Assembly (NCBI RefSeq): GCF_042683565.1 | Contig: NZ_JBHUJW010000043.1 | Span: 434,001-498,000 of the forward strand | Reading direction: 5' to 3' | Source of the DNA: Brevibacillus sp042683565 | GTDB taxonomy: Bacteria > Bacillota > Bacilli > Brevibacillales > Brevibacillaceae | Length of the DNA: 64,000 bases | In this document: positions 16,103 through 24,795 of the stretch, piece after piece | Numbering within the stretch: the first letter of the stretch is position 1 | Layout of the letters: each line of letters begins with the position of its first letter | Program-made: the position numbers and the translations under genes | The notes under the pieces: model-generated | The model's input: only the letters and a program-made list of their open reading frames with translations | The model's database searches: none | Told to the model about the DNA's origin: nothing

Positions 16103-18247
16103 ATGGGCAAAATTCAAGTGCTGGACGAACATCTCGCGAATATGATTGCCGCCGGGGAAGTGGTGGAGCGTCCGGCTTCTGTCGTGAAGGAGCTGGTGGA
16201 AAACTCCATCGACGCCCAGGCGTCCGCCATTGAAGTGCATGTCGAGGAGGGTGGTCTCGAGCTGATCCGCATCGTCGACGATGGCCAGGGCATGGATCGG
16301 GAGGACTGCCGTCTCGCCTTTGAGCGCCATGCGACTAGCAAAATCCGCTCTCCCCGCGACCTGTTCCGCATCCGCACACTCGGTTTTCGCGGAGAGGCGC
16401 TGCCCAGTATCGCTGCGGTTTCCCGGATCGAGCTGATCAGCAATCCTTCCAGCGGCCAGGTCGGTACGCGCCTGACCAACGAAGGCGGGCAGCTCGGCGA
16501 GGCTGAGGACGTAGCGGCGCCCAAAGGAACGGAAGTTTGCGTGCGCAGCCTGTTTTACAATACGCCGGCTCGCCTGAAATACATGAAGTCCATCGCCACG
16601 GAAGTCGGTCATATTTCCGATTACGTCAATCGGCTGGCGCTGACCCATCCGTCGATTTCCTTTACGCTGACGCATAACGGCAAGACGCTCCTGCAGACAT
16701 CTGGGGACGGAAAGCTGCTGCACGTCATGGCAGCCATCTACGGCGTGCAGGTCGCCAAGCTGTTGCTCCCGGTTTCCGGGGAGACGCTCGATTTCCGCTG
16801 GAGCGGTTTCGTCTCGAAGACCGAGGTGACGCGCGCCAACCGTGCTTACCTGTCGACGCTGGTCAATGGCCGCTACGTGCGCAGCTTCGCCCTGAACAAT
16901 GCGATCATGCGCGGCTACCATACGCTTCTGCCAATTGGACGCTTTCCCATCGTCGCGCTCCAGATCGAAATGGACCCGACACTCGTCGACGTCAACGTCC
17001 ATCCGGCCAAGCTGGAGGCGCGTTTCAGCAAGGAAGACGAGCTGTGCAGCGCCATCGAGCAATCGGTGCGGGATACGCTGCGGCAAGGTCTCGGCATCGT
17101 CCGCCCGATGGCGACAGCGCCAAAAGCAAAAGTCGTGACGCAGGTTGTGCAACCGCAATTCGATTTGCAGCTGCCGAAGCCCGCCGCCACGCTTTCCCCC
17201 TCGTTGGATGCTTCCCCGCGTTTGCGCGAGTGGATGGCCAAGCAAGATCAGGTGCGTACCCAGCAGGCGGATGCGCTGCCAGCCGCACAAGAGGCGGCTG
17301 TGGTTAAAGAAGAACCGGCAATGGCGAGCTACCTCCAAGCCGACCAGCAAAGCGGCATGACTCAACCATCGGTGCGAACGGCTGACGAGGGCACGACTTC
17401 TTTGGAGAATATGCAATCCGGCAAGCACCCAGTTGCAGAAATGTCCGTGCAGAACGGACAAATTGATGAAAGAGTGGCCAGTAGCAACGAATTCGAGAAT
17501 CAACAGACGATTCCGTCAGCAAATGCTGCAGCAAGTCTATCACAGGGGATGAGCGCACCGTTGCCATCCGCGATGACGACTTTGCCAGCAGAAAGGGAGC
17601 AAACCGAACGAGAGCTGCAGCAATCGGGAGCAGCAGATTCGGACAAAGAAGAATCCGCCGTCCCACTGCTGTACCCGGTCGGACAAGTGCACGGGACGTA
17701 CATCGTCGCCCAAAACGACGAGGGCATGTACCTGATCGATCAGCACGCCGCCCAGGAGCGGATCTTTTACGAATATTTCATGGCGAAGCTCGAAGAAGAG
17801 AGCGTATCCAGCCAGATCATGCTGTTTCCGCACACGGTAGAGTTGACCACAGCGGAAGCCGGCAAGCTGGAAAAGCGCTTGCCGCTATTGCAGTCGTTTG
17901 GCCTGGAGATCGAATCGTTCGGCGGGCGCACCTTTATAGTCCGGGCGCATCCGCACTGGTTTCCGGAAGGGGCGGAAATCGAAGTGATTGAGGAGCTGAT
18001 CCAGTTCGTCCTGGAGGCGGGAGAGAGCATGCAGGCAAACGTGGTTCAGATGCGGGAAAAAGCAGCGATTCTCATGTCGTGCAAAGCCTCGATCAAAGCG
18101 AACCGCTATTTGACGCATGCCGAAATGGAAAGTCTGCTGAACCAGCTGCGCCAGACGACCAGTCCGTTCACGTGTCCGCACGGCAGACCGATCGTCATCC
18201 ATTTCAGCAGCTACGATCTGGAAAAAATGTTCAAACGGGTCATGTAA
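16103..18247 (+). CDS. mutL: DNA mismatch repair protein MutL
   Basis: A 714-aa MutL. The N-terminal GHKL ATPase shows IAAGEVVERPASVVKELVEN, DDGQGM and GFRGEALPSIAAVS. A variable glutamine/alanine-rich linker runs from about 350 to 520. The C-terminal dimerisation/endonuclease domain contains DQHAAQERIFYE, the variant of the metal-binding motif DQHA(x)2E(x)4E that marks endonuclease-active MutL, plus CKASIKANRYL and CPHGRPIVIHF. It nicks the strand to be repaired. It is translated with mutS. The linker is longer than in B. subtilis MutL (627 aa). Confidence 0.96.
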   Translation: MGKIQVLDEHLANMIAAGEVVERPASVVKELVENSIDAQASAIEVHVEEGGLELIRIVDDGQGMDREDCRLAFERHATSKIRSPRDLFRIRTLGFRGEALPSIAAVSRIELISNPSSGQVGTRLTNEGGQLGEAEDVAAPKGTEVCVRSLFYNTPARLKYMKSIATEVGHISDYVNRLALTHPSISFTLTHNGKTLLQTSGDGKLLHVMAAIYGVQVAKLLLPVSGETLDFRWSGFVSKTEVTRANRAYLSTLVNGRYVRSFALNNAIMRGYHTLLPIGRFPIVALQIEMDPTLVDVNVHPAKLEARFSKEDELCSAIEQSVRDTLRQGLGIVRPMATAPKAKVVTQVVQPQFDLQLPKPAATLSPSLDASPRLREWMAKQDQVRTQQADALPAAQEAAVVKEEPAMASYLQADQQSGMTQPSVRTADEGTTSLENMQSGKHPVAEMSVQNGQIDERVASSNEFENQQTIPSANAAASLSQGMSAPLPSAMTTLPAEREQTERELQQSGAADSDKEESAVPLLYPVGQVHGTYIVAQNDEGMYLIDQHAAQERIFYEYFMAKLEEESVSSQIMLFPHTVELTTAEAGKLEKRLPLLQSFGLEIESFGGRTFIVRAHPHWFPEGAEIEVIEELIQFVLEAGESMQANVVQMREKAAILMSCKASIKANRYLTHAEMESLLNQLRQTTSPFTCPHGRPIVIHFSSYDLEKMFKRVM

Positions 18248-18263
18248 TCCAGGCGTGCGCCGC

Positions 18264-18295
18264 ATATCCTCAGGACATTTCCTGGGGATATTTGT
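18264..18295 (+). terminator. Weak intrinsic terminator after mutL
   Basis: Near-perfect inverted repeat ATATCC-CAGGA / TCCTG-GGATAT with a four-base loop, followed only by TTTGTGT, so the U-tract is poor. Confidence 0.5.
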
Positions 18296-18332
18296 GTAAA
18301 GGAGCGGTCTGCTTCGGTATCAAAGAATTTGT

Positions 18333-18362
18333 TTGACTCTCCAAATTAATCCTGCGTACAAT
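18333..18362 (+). promoter_or_regulatory. Vegetative promoter upstream of the RsmJ-like gene
   Basis: TTGACT, an 18-base spacer and TACAAT. It would start transcription about 45 bases before the ATG at 18414 and may drive the following methyltransferase-miaA-hfq set. Confidence 0.6.
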
Positions 18363-18413
18363 AAAAGAGTTTCCGTCCATCTGGGACGAACACACAAGGA
18401 AAGGAACCGACAC

Positions 18414-19199
18414 ATGATCATTACTACCGGGCTTGAGCCATGCACGGAAACCTTGTGCCACGCCGCGGAACTGGCCAAGCGGTTTGGACTGGCCGTCGTC
18501 CCGCGAGGAGATTTGTCACTGATGGAATTGCGGAGACGGCATGGCGACGAAGAAGTGCTGGTTGTATCTGCCCGTGGCGCCCGTCTGGAAGTGCCGGGAA
18601 AAAAGCCGTTCTTTTTTCATCCGAACACTTCTGCCTTTCGTATAAAGCGGCTGGTGCGCGGCGATACTGATTCTATGCTCGTTGCTTGCCAAATTCAACC
18701 AGGCGATCGTGTCGTGGATGCGACCATGGGACTTGGGGCCGACTCGATCGTGTTTGCCCATGCGACAGGTGAAAGCGGGCACGTCATCGGCATTGAGTCC
18801 GAACCGGTTCTGGCCATTTTGGTCGAAGATGGTCTCAAGCGCTGGTCGTCGGATGACATTGTTTTGCAGCAGGCGATGAGACGCATCGAGGTTCGCTGCG
18901 GAAACCATCTGGATGTTCTGAAGGGAATGCCTGAGAAATCTGTCGACGTCGTCTATTTTGATCCGATGTTCGAGGTGACCGTCCAGAGCTCGACAGGGAT
19001 CGCAGGTGTCCGCGAGTACGCCAACCGCGAGACGCTGCGCCTCGAAGCGGTTGAAGAAGCAATGCGCGTAGCCAAAAAACGGGTGGTCTTAAAAGAAGGA
19101 AAATCAGGCCGTCTCCACGAGCGGCTGGGTTTTACCCCGCTTCGCTCTCGCGGCCAGCAAGTCGTGTACAGCTACAAAGAGATAGGTGGAGGGGAGTGA
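18414..19199 (+). CDS. Class I SAM-dependent methyltransferase, RsmJ/YpiP-like
   Basis: A 261-aa methyltransferase of the RsmJ-like SAM_MT family. Visible are VVDATMGLGADSIVFAHATG (SAM loop, about residues 99-118), GIESEPVLAILVEDGL, and the family motif VVYFDPMFEVTVQSSTGIAG, comparable to the DPMFP motif of E. coli RsmJ, which methylates 16S rRNA G1516. Whether the Firmicute members act on the same base is not established. The ATG at 18414 follows AAGGAAAGGA. The stop codon lies three bases before the miaA TTG start, so the two genes are coupled. Confidence 0.75.
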   Translation: MIITTGLEPCTETLCHAAELAKRFGLAVVPRGDLSLMELRRRHGDEEVLVVSARGARLEVPGKKPFFFHPNTSAFRIKRLVRGDTDSMLVACQIQPGDRVVDATMGLGADSIVFAHATGESGHVIGIESEPVLAILVEDGLKRWSSDDIVLQQAMRRIEVRCGNHLDVLKGMPEKSVDVVYFDPMFEVTVQSSTGIAGVREYANRETLRLEAVEEAMRVAKKRVVLKEGKSGRLHERLGFTPLRSRGQQVVYSYKEIGGGE

Positions 19200-19201
19200 C
19201 C

Positions 19202-20155
19202 TTGCACGAGAGAGAAAAGCTCGTTGTCATTATCGGTCCTACAGCCGTAGGCAAAACGGAACTTAGCCTGGAGCTGGCGGAGCAGTTTCAGGGAGAAATC
19301 ATTTCCGGTGACTCCATGCAAGTCTACCGTGAAATGAATATCGGCACGGCAAAGGCGTCGCCCGAAGAGTTGGCGCGGGTACCGCATCATTTGATTGATA
19401 TTATTTCACCGCGTGACGAATATTCTGTCGCCCAATTTCAGGAAAGTGCCACTAGGCTGATTACGGAAATCAATCAGCGCGGGCATTTGCCCTTTATCGT
19501 GGGAGGGACAGGTCTCTACATAGAATCGGTAACCCACCGTTTTCAATTTTCCCGGACGCCATCCGATCCCGAGCTCCGCGAACGGTTGCAGAAGCTGGCA
19601 AATACCGAAGGAGTGGAAGCGCTTCACGCCAGGTTGGCCCAGGTCGATCCCGTCACGGCAGAGCGGCTGCATCCGAATGACGTCAAACGGGTGATCCGCG
19701 CGCTCGAAGTCTACGAGTGCAGCGGGTACAAAATGTCCGACTTTCAGCTGCGGGCGCAGCATTCTCCGTACGACCTGGTCATGATAGGCCTGACGATGGA
19801 GAGGGAAAAGCTGTACGAACGCATTAACCATCGGGTAGACTTGATGATCGAGGCCGGGCTGGTAGAAGAAGTGAGACAGCTGCTGGATCGCGGATACGAT
19901 GCTACGCTCATCTCCATGCAAGGATTGGGCTATAAAGAACTGATCCCGTACTTGTACGGCGAGATCACGCTGGAAAAGGCGATCAATGACATCAAGCAGC
20001 GAACACGCCACTTTGCCAAACGGCAGCTCTCCTGGTTCCGCCGCATGCCTGAAATTCAGTGGTTTGACATGACAGACCCGGCAGAGAGGTCAAACAACGT
20101 GCAAACTATCAAGCAAATATTGGCAGGAAAGTTTCAACAATTGCCGAATATATAA
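19202..20155 (+). CDS. miaA: tRNA dimethylallyltransferase
   Basis: A 317-aa enzyme that transfers a dimethylallyl group to N6 of A37 in tRNAs reading UNN codons; MiaB (9.4 kb) then adds the methylthio group. Visible: P-loop IIGPTAVGKTELS, SGDSMQVYREMNIGTAKAS (DMAPP/tRNA site), VGGTGLYIESV, and the C-terminal KQRTRHFAKRQLSWFRR. The TTG at 19202 is preferred because GGTGGAGGGG lies seven bases upstream; a GTG at 19196 would sit almost on that site. It is coupled to the preceding methyltransferase and followed by hfq. Confidence 0.95.
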   Translation: MHEREKLVVIIGPTAVGKTELSLELAEQFQGEIISGDSMQVYREMNIGTAKASPEELARVPHHLIDIISPRDEYSVAQFQESATRLITEINQRGHLPFIVGGTGLYIESVTHRFQFSRTPSDPELRERLQKLANTEGVEALHARLAQVDPVTAERLHPNDVKRVIRALEVYECSGYKMSDFQLRAQHSPYDLVMIGLTMEREKLYERINHRVDLMIEAGLVEEVRQLLDRGYDATLISMQGLGYKELIPYLYGEITLEKAINDIKQRTRHFAKRQLSWFRRMPEIQWFDMTDPAERSNNVQTIKQILAGKFQQLPNI

Positions 20156-20184
20156 CATACAAGTCCTTTTAGGGGGTAATGAAC

Positions 20185-20424
20185 ATGAAACAGACGATCA
20201 ACATTCAAGATACGTTCTTGAATCATTTGCGGAAAGAAAACATCGCGGTTACCATTTACCTGGTGAACGGATTTCAATTGCGCGGCTACATTAAAGCATT
20301 CGATAATTTCACGATTGTGATTGATAGCGAAGGCAAACAACAGCTCGTATACAAGCATGCGATCTCCACGTTTACCCCGCAGCGCCCTGTCTCTCTGATG
20401 TCGCAAGAGAACAACCAGCAGTAA
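20185..20424 (+). CDS. hfq: RNA chaperone Hfq
   Basis: A 79-aa Sm-like protein that assembles into hexameric rings and binds small RNAs and A-rich mRNA. The Sm1 region reads INIQDTFLNHLRKENIAVTI and YLVNGFQLRGYIKAFDNFTI, the Sm2 region LVYKHAISTFTPQRPV. I use the second ATG (20185), eight bases after AGGGGG; the first at 20179 is only two bases from that site. It follows miaA as in most bacteria and ends at a strong terminator. Confidence 0.95.
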   Translation: MKQTINIQDTFLNHLRKENIAVTIYLVNGFQLRGYIKAFDNFTIVIDSEGKQQLVYKHAISTFTPQRPVSLMSQENNQQ

Positions 20425-20490
20425 ACCGAATCGCGATCGGACAAAATGCCTGGAGCTGGCTCATCCAGGCTTTCATCACGGGCATAGAAA

Positions 20491-20531
20491 ACGGGCAAAG
20501 GACGCGAAAGGCGATTCCTTTGCCCGTTTGA
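20491..20531 (+). terminator. Intrinsic terminator of miaA-hfq
   Basis: A 12-base inverted repeat (ACGGGCAAAGGA/TCCTTTGCCCGT) with a 13-base loop followed by TTTGACG. The stem is very stable, the T-run short. Confidence 0.75.
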
Positions 20532-20610
20532 CGTGTGGGGGAAAAAATTAGGGCAGGTTTACCTGGTTCATGAGTATACTAATGTATGACCAAGAGGCAG
20601 GTGAACGCAT

Positions 20611-21567
20611 GTGAAACCGTCGGGATATCAACCTTCAGTCGATACGATCGAGGATAAGGCACCGCACCGAATCCAGGTAGTGTTTCACAGACCGGAGCGA
20701 GTCAAGCAGCCAGAGACTTTGGCTGATCGCGTGCGCACGACTGCTCCTGGCAATGTGGTGGCGGCCTTTGATGAACTGGAGCGATTGATCGGGCTTTCGG
20801 AAGCGAAAAAGCTGATGTATGAAATTCATGCTCTGCTGCGGATCAACAAGGAAAGGGAGAAGCATCAGCTGAAGCTGGAGAAGCAAGTGTATCACATGGT
20901 ATTCAAAGGAAATCCGGGGACCGGAAAGACGACGGTAGCCCGTTTGTTCGGGAAAATATTTCGGGAAATGGGGATATTAAGCAAAGGGCATCTGATCGAG
21001 GTGGAACGAGCCGACCTGGTGGGCGAGTTCATCGGGCATACGGCGCAAAAGACTCGCGAGCTAGTCAAAAAGGCGCTCGGCGGCATTTTGTTTATCGATG
21101 AAGCGTATTCGCTGGCCCGCGGCGGCGAGAAAGACTTTGGCAAGGAAGCGATCGACTGCCTCACCAAGGCTCTGGAAGACCATGGGAACGACTTTATTTG
21201 CATTTTGGCCGGATATACGGAGGAGATGGAGGCGTTTTTGGAGCTGAACCCCGGGATGCCTTCCCGCTTTCCCATCCATCTGAATTTTGCGGACTATTCG
21301 GTGGATGAGCTGGTCAGGATCGCCGACAGCCTGCTGGAAGGCAAGGAGTACCGCCTGTCCGCGAGTGCGCGGGAAAAGCTGCGGCAGCATTTGACCCGGA
21401 TGCGCCAGGATGTGTTCGAGACGAATTTCAGCAATGCGCGGTACGTGCGCAACGCACTGGAGCAAGCGATCCGCAAGCAGGCTGTCCGCCTCCTGGCTGT
21501 GCAGGAGCTGACGAGGGACGATATCATGACCTTGCAGCCGGAGGATTTTGTCTGGGCCGCCTCGTAA
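20611..21567 (+). CDS. spoVK: Stage V sporulation protein K, AAA ATPase
   Basis: A 318-aa CbxX/CfqX-type AAA+ ATPase. Visible: FDELERLIGLSEAKKLMYEI, Walker A FKGNPGTGKTTVARL (about residues 99-113), Walker B GGILFIDEAYSLARG and the sensor region FICILAGYTEEMEAFLELNPG with arginine in PSRFPIHLNF. SpoVK is needed late in sporulation of B. subtilis for spore maturation. The start is GTG behind AGGTG. Position between hfq and hflX is the same as in B. subtilis. Confidence 0.92.
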   Translation: MKPSGYQPSVDTIEDKAPHRIQVVFHRPERVKQPETLADRVRTTAPGNVVAAFDELERLIGLSEAKKLMYEIHALLRINKEREKHQLKLEKQVYHMVFKGNPGTGKTTVARLFGKIFREMGILSKGHLIEVERADLVGEFIGHTAQKTRELVKKALGGILFIDEAYSLARGGEKDFGKEAIDCLTKALEDHGNDFICILAGYTEEMEAFLELNPGMPSRFPIHLNFADYSVDELVRIADSLLEGKEYRLSASAREKLRQHLTRMRQDVFETNFSNARYVRNALEQAIRKQAVRLLAVQELTRDDIMTLQPEDFVWAAS

Positions 21568-21614
21568 CGAATGCGGGAAAATGTGGTATGATAGGGATGA
21601 AAGGGCGTGAATCG

Positions 21615-22907
21615 GTGAACGATCTGATCAAAAAGAAGGAGACCGCCATATTGGTCGGTTGCCTTTTGGATAATCGTGATGAAGAGCGCATGCGCCTGTC
21701 GATGGAGGAACTGCAAGAGCTCGCTGACACGGCTGGCGTGGAAGTGCTGGATGTCATCACGCAAAACCGGGACAGGATTGACCCTGCCTGGTATTTGGGG
21801 ACCGGAAAAATCGATGAGCTTGCCCAACGTGCAGAGGAGCTGGGCGTCGATGTCGTCATTTTCAACGACGAGCTTTCCCCGAGCCAGACCCGCAATCTGG
21901 ACCGGCTCTTCGATTGCAAGGTCATCGACCGGACACAGTTGATCCTCGATATTTTCGCTGGCCGCGCACAATCGCGCGAAGGGAAAATCCAGGTGGAGCT
22001 GGCGCAGTACAACTATCTGCTCCCCAGACTGGCGGGACAGGGAAAACAGCTTTCCCGTCTCGGCGGTGGGATCGGGACGCGGGGGCCTGGTGAGACCAAG
22101 CTGGAAAGCGATCGCCGTCACATCCGCAGGCGGATTAGTGAGCTGAAGCAGCAGCTGGCGGACACGGTACGCACACGCCAGCTGCATCGGGAGAGACGCA
22201 AAAAGAACAACGTCTTTCAGGTCGCGCTGGTCGGGTACACCAATGCCGGCAAGTCCACGATCCTCAACCAGCTGACGAATGCGAACACTCTCCAGGAAGA
22301 CAAGCTGTTCGCTACTCTTGATCCGACCACCCGTCAGCTCACTCTGCCTTCGGGGCTGGAAGTGCTGCTGACAGATACGGTCGGATTCATTCAGGATTTG
22401 CCGACCAGTCTGATCGCGGCGTTTCGCTCTACCCTGGAAGGTGTGAAGGAAGCGGATTTGATCCTGCACGTCGTCGACAGCCACCACCCCGATCTGCAAA
22501 TTCACATGGAAGTGGTAGACCGGATCTTGCGCGAGCTGAAAGCAGACGACATCCCCCAGCTCGTCGTGTTCAACAAGGCGGATCTCATGTCCGAGGGCAC
22601 GTATTTGCCGCCGGCGGATGAGTGGATTTTGATCTCGGCGATGCGCCCGGAAGATCAGAAGCGTCTGCTCAAGCGGATCGAGTCGTACGCGCTGGAATCT
22701 TTCCAGGAAATGGTGCTGAAAGTTCCGGTCGAGCGCGGCGATATTTTGTCGCTGTTGCATCGCGAAGGTGTCGAGATGCAGCAGCATTTTGATGAAGAGG
22801 AAGAGTCCTACCGTGTAACGGTGCGCGTGAACCGCGACCATCCGATTTACGGACGGATCGCTCCTTTCCTCCTGGACAAACCAGAGACTGCAGAAGAGAG
22901 TTGGTAA
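21615..22907 (+). CDS. hflX: Ribosome-associated GTPase HflX
   Basis: A 430-aa GTPase that splits stalled or hibernating ribosomes. The N-terminal HflX domain contains DPAWYLGTGKIDEL, VIFNDELSPSQTRNL and the glycine-rich GIGTRGPGETKLE; a coiled segment follows (RRRISELKQQL), then the G domain with G1 VGYTNAGKST, switch TLDPTTRQL, G3 DTVGFIQDLP and G4 NKADL. A -10-like TATGAT at 21587-21592 suggests transcription starts just before the GTG at 21615, which AAAGGG precedes by nine bases; the longer frame would begin at or before the RNA start. It is followed at once by ynbB. Confidence 0.93.
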   Translation: MNDLIKKKETAILVGCLLDNRDEERMRLSMEELQELADTAGVEVLDVITQNRDRIDPAWYLGTGKIDELAQRAEELGVDVVIFNDELSPSQTRNLDRLFDCKVIDRTQLILDIFAGRAQSREGKIQVELAQYNYLLPRLAGQGKQLSRLGGGIGTRGPGETKLESDRRHIRRRISELKQQLADTVRTRQLHRERRKKNNVFQVALVGYTNAGKSTILNQLTNANTLQEDKLFATLDPTTRQLTLPSGLEVLLTDTVGFIQDLPTSLIAAFRSTLEGVKEADLILHVVDSHHPDLQIHMEVVDRILRELKADDIPQLVVFNKADLMSEGTYLPPADEWILISAMRPEDQKRLLKRIESYALESFQEMVLKVPVERGDILSLLHREGVEMQQHFDEEEESYRVTVRVNRDHPIYGRIAPFLLDKPETAEESW

Positions 22908-22915
22908 GATAGCTG

Positions 22916-24196
22916 ATGTTTCACTATTTTTCGCACGGCGAGAAGCTCCGGCCACTTGTAATGGAAGTGGAAGCGATGATCTCGGAGCGGCACAGACAGA
23001 TTGCAGCGCTCGTCGATACCAATCAGTTGCGCGTGCTGCGTTCCTTTCAAAAGCATGAAGTCAATGAATTTCACTTTGCGCCGTCGACCGGTTACGGCTA
23101 CGATGACTCCGGCCGCGCCACGCTGGAGTCGATCTACGCGGACGTGTTTGGGGGAGAGGCCGCTCTCGTGCGTCCGCACATCATTTCCGGCACGCACGCG
23201 ATCGCCATTTCCTTGTTCGGGATTTTGCGCCCGGGCGACGACCTGCTCTACATTACCGGAAAGCCTTACGACACGTTGGAGGAAGTCGTCGGCGTCCGCG
23301 GAGAAGGCCAAGGCTCCCTGAAAGACTACGGGATCGGCTACAGCTATGTGCCGTTGACACCGGAAGGAGAAATCGACTTCCTGGCGGTGGCGAATGCCAT
23401 CACGCCCAAGACGAAGGTGATCGGAATTCAACGCTCGCGCGGCTATGCGGACCGGCCATCCTTTACCATTGCCAAAATCCGGGAGATGGTCCGGCTCGTG
23501 AAGGAAATGAAGCCCGACGTAATCGTATTCGTCGACAACTGCTACGGGGAATTTACAGAGGAGCAGGAGCCGCTGCACGTAGGCGCGGACATCATGGCTG
23601 GCTCGCTCATCAAAAACCCTGGGGGCGGCCTGGTCAAGACTGGCGGGTACATCGTGGGACGCAAGGAGCTCGTCCAGCTTGCTTCCTACCGGATGGCGGC
23701 TCCGGGGATCGGGGCGGAAGGAGGCGCTTCGCTTTACTCGCTCTTGGAAATGTTCCAAGGCTTTTTCCTCGCCCCGCATGTGGTGGGAGAGGCCTTGAAG
23801 GGCGCGGTGTTCTCCTCGGCGTTGCTGGAGCGGCTCGGGTTCCAGACCAACCCGCTTTGGCATGAACCGCGCACGGACCTTATCCAGTCCGTCGCATTCG
23901 GCTCCGCAGAGCGGCTCATCGCCTTTTGCCAAGGTATTCAAAAGGCAGCGCCTGTCGATTCGCACGTGACGCCATATCCGAGCGAGATGCCCGGCTATGC
24001 GGACCCGGTCATTATGGCAGCGGGTACGTTTATCCAGGGAGCGAGCATCGAATTTTCAGCAGACGGCCCGATTCGTCCGCCTTATCTCGGGTTCGTGCAA
24101 GGTGGACTGACATATTCCCACGTGAAAGTCGGAATTTTAACGGCGTTGAACGGATTGCTGGAAAAAGGATTGCTCGATATACCCGAGGGCGCTTGA
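22916..24196 (+). CDS. ynbB: Methionine gamma-lyase family PLP protein (YnbB, aluminium-resistance family)
   Basis: A 426-aa PLP-dependent protein of the family named after an aluminium-resistance gene. Visible: FGGEAALVRPHIISGTHAIA, VFVDNCYGEFTEEQEPLHVGAD and the likely PLP-lysine segment GSLIKNPGGGLVKTGGYIVG. The reaction is not known. It begins eight bases after the hflX stop codon, an arrangement conserved in B. subtilis (ynbA-ynbB). The ribosome site of the ATG at 22916 is poor, so coupling to hflX is likely. A terminator follows. Confidence 0.88.
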   Translation: MFHYFSHGEKLRPLVMEVEAMISERHRQIAALVDTNQLRVLRSFQKHEVNEFHFAPSTGYGYDDSGRATLESIYADVFGGEAALVRPHIISGTHAIAISLFGILRPGDDLLYITGKPYDTLEEVVGVRGEGQGSLKDYGIGYSYVPLTPEGEIDFLAVANAITPKTKVIGIQRSRGYADRPSFTIAKIREMVRLVKEMKPDVIVFVDNCYGEFTEEQEPLHVGADIMAGSLIKNPGGGLVKTGGYIVGRKELVQLASYRMAAPGIGAEGGASLYSLLEMFQGFFLAPHVVGEALKGAVFSSALLERLGFQTNPLWHEPRTDLIQSVAFGSAERLIAFCQGIQKAAPVDSHVTPYPSEMPGYADPVIMAAGTFIQGASIEFSADGPIRPPYLGFVQGGLTYSHVKVGILTALNGLLEKGLLDIPEGA

Positions 24197-24210
24197 CGCA
24201 TGGAAGAAGA

Positions 24211-24252
24211 GAAGCAGCAGGGAGGTCCAATGCCCCCTTCGCTGCTTTTTTT
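24211..24252 (+). terminator. Intrinsic terminator after ynbB
   Basis: GAAGCAGC...GCTGCTTTTTTT with a pyrimidine/purine-rich inner stem (GGAGG/CCCCC), ending in a run of seven T residues. Confidence 0.75.
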
Positions 24253-24263
24253 GTCCCTTGACA

Positions 24264-24313
24264 CGTAATATTTTCTGACATCTGTTGACAGGGAATGTTC
24301 TCTTGCATAGAAT
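24264..24313 (+). promoter_or_regulatory. glnR-glnA promoter with GlnR/TnrA box
   Basis: The promoter is TTGACA (24285-24290), a 17-base spacer and TAGAAT (24308-24313). A GlnR/TnrA-type site TGTNA-N7-TNACA lies at 24264-24280 (CGTAA-TATTTTC-TGACA, one mismatch). A second, overlapping match at 24274-24290 (TCTGA-CATCTGT-TGACA, one mismatch) uses the -35 box itself. This fits feedback repression of glnR-glnA by GlnR when glutamine is plentiful. Confidence 0.75.
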
Positions 24314-24348
24314 AGAGCGTGAGGAAAATAATTGTGGAGGGACAAGTC

Positions 24349-24759
24349 ATGAGTGATGACATTCGTCGGAATATGGCCCTCTTTCCCATTGGGATTGTCA
24401 TGAAATTGACAGATCTTACTGCGAGGCAAATTCGCTACTATGAACAAAACGAACTCATTCGGCCAGCCCGCACCGAAGGGAAACAGCGGCTTTTCTCTTT
24501 CAACGATGTGGATCGATTGCTGGAAATCAAGGCATTGATTGAAAAGGGCTTGAACATTGCCGGCATCAAACAAGTTTTGCAGATGCAGATGCCTGTCGAG
24601 ACTCCTTCTGAAATCACAGTGACTTCCGAAGCAAAACGCAAGGAAATGACCGAAAAAGACCTGCACCAGCTGCTGAAGCAACAGATCATGTATCGCAATG
24701 CCTCCCGCTACGGCGAGGATGCATTGATACGTGGAGAGCTTTCCCGCTTCTTCCACTGA
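24349..24759 (+). CDS. glnR: MerR-family nitrogen repressor GlnR
   Basis: A 136-aa repressor that, with feedback-inhibited glutamine synthetase, shuts off glnRA and other nitrogen genes. The N-terminal winged helix reads MALFPIGIVMKLTDLTARQI and RYYEQNELIRPARTEGKQRL, the exact hallmark of GlnR/TnrA. The C-terminal tail (after about residue 85) is the part that in B. subtilis senses glutamine synthetase. The ATG at 24349 follows GGAGGGACAAGTC. glnA starts 36 bases downstream. Confidence 0.95.
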   Translation: MSDDIRRNMALFPIGIVMKLTDLTARQIRYYEQNELIRPARTEGKQRLFSFNDVDRLLEIKALIEKGLNIAGIKQVLQMQMPVETPSEITVTSEAKRKEMTEKDLHQLLKQQIMYRNASRYGEDALIRGELSRFFH

Positions 24760-24795
24760 TATAAAATGTTTACCTAGAGACAGGAGGAGAGAAAT

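Noticed and set aside
15239..17503. A 754-codon - strand open frame opposite mutS-mutL
   Set aside because: Antisense shadow of two intact repair genes in GC-rich codon use.
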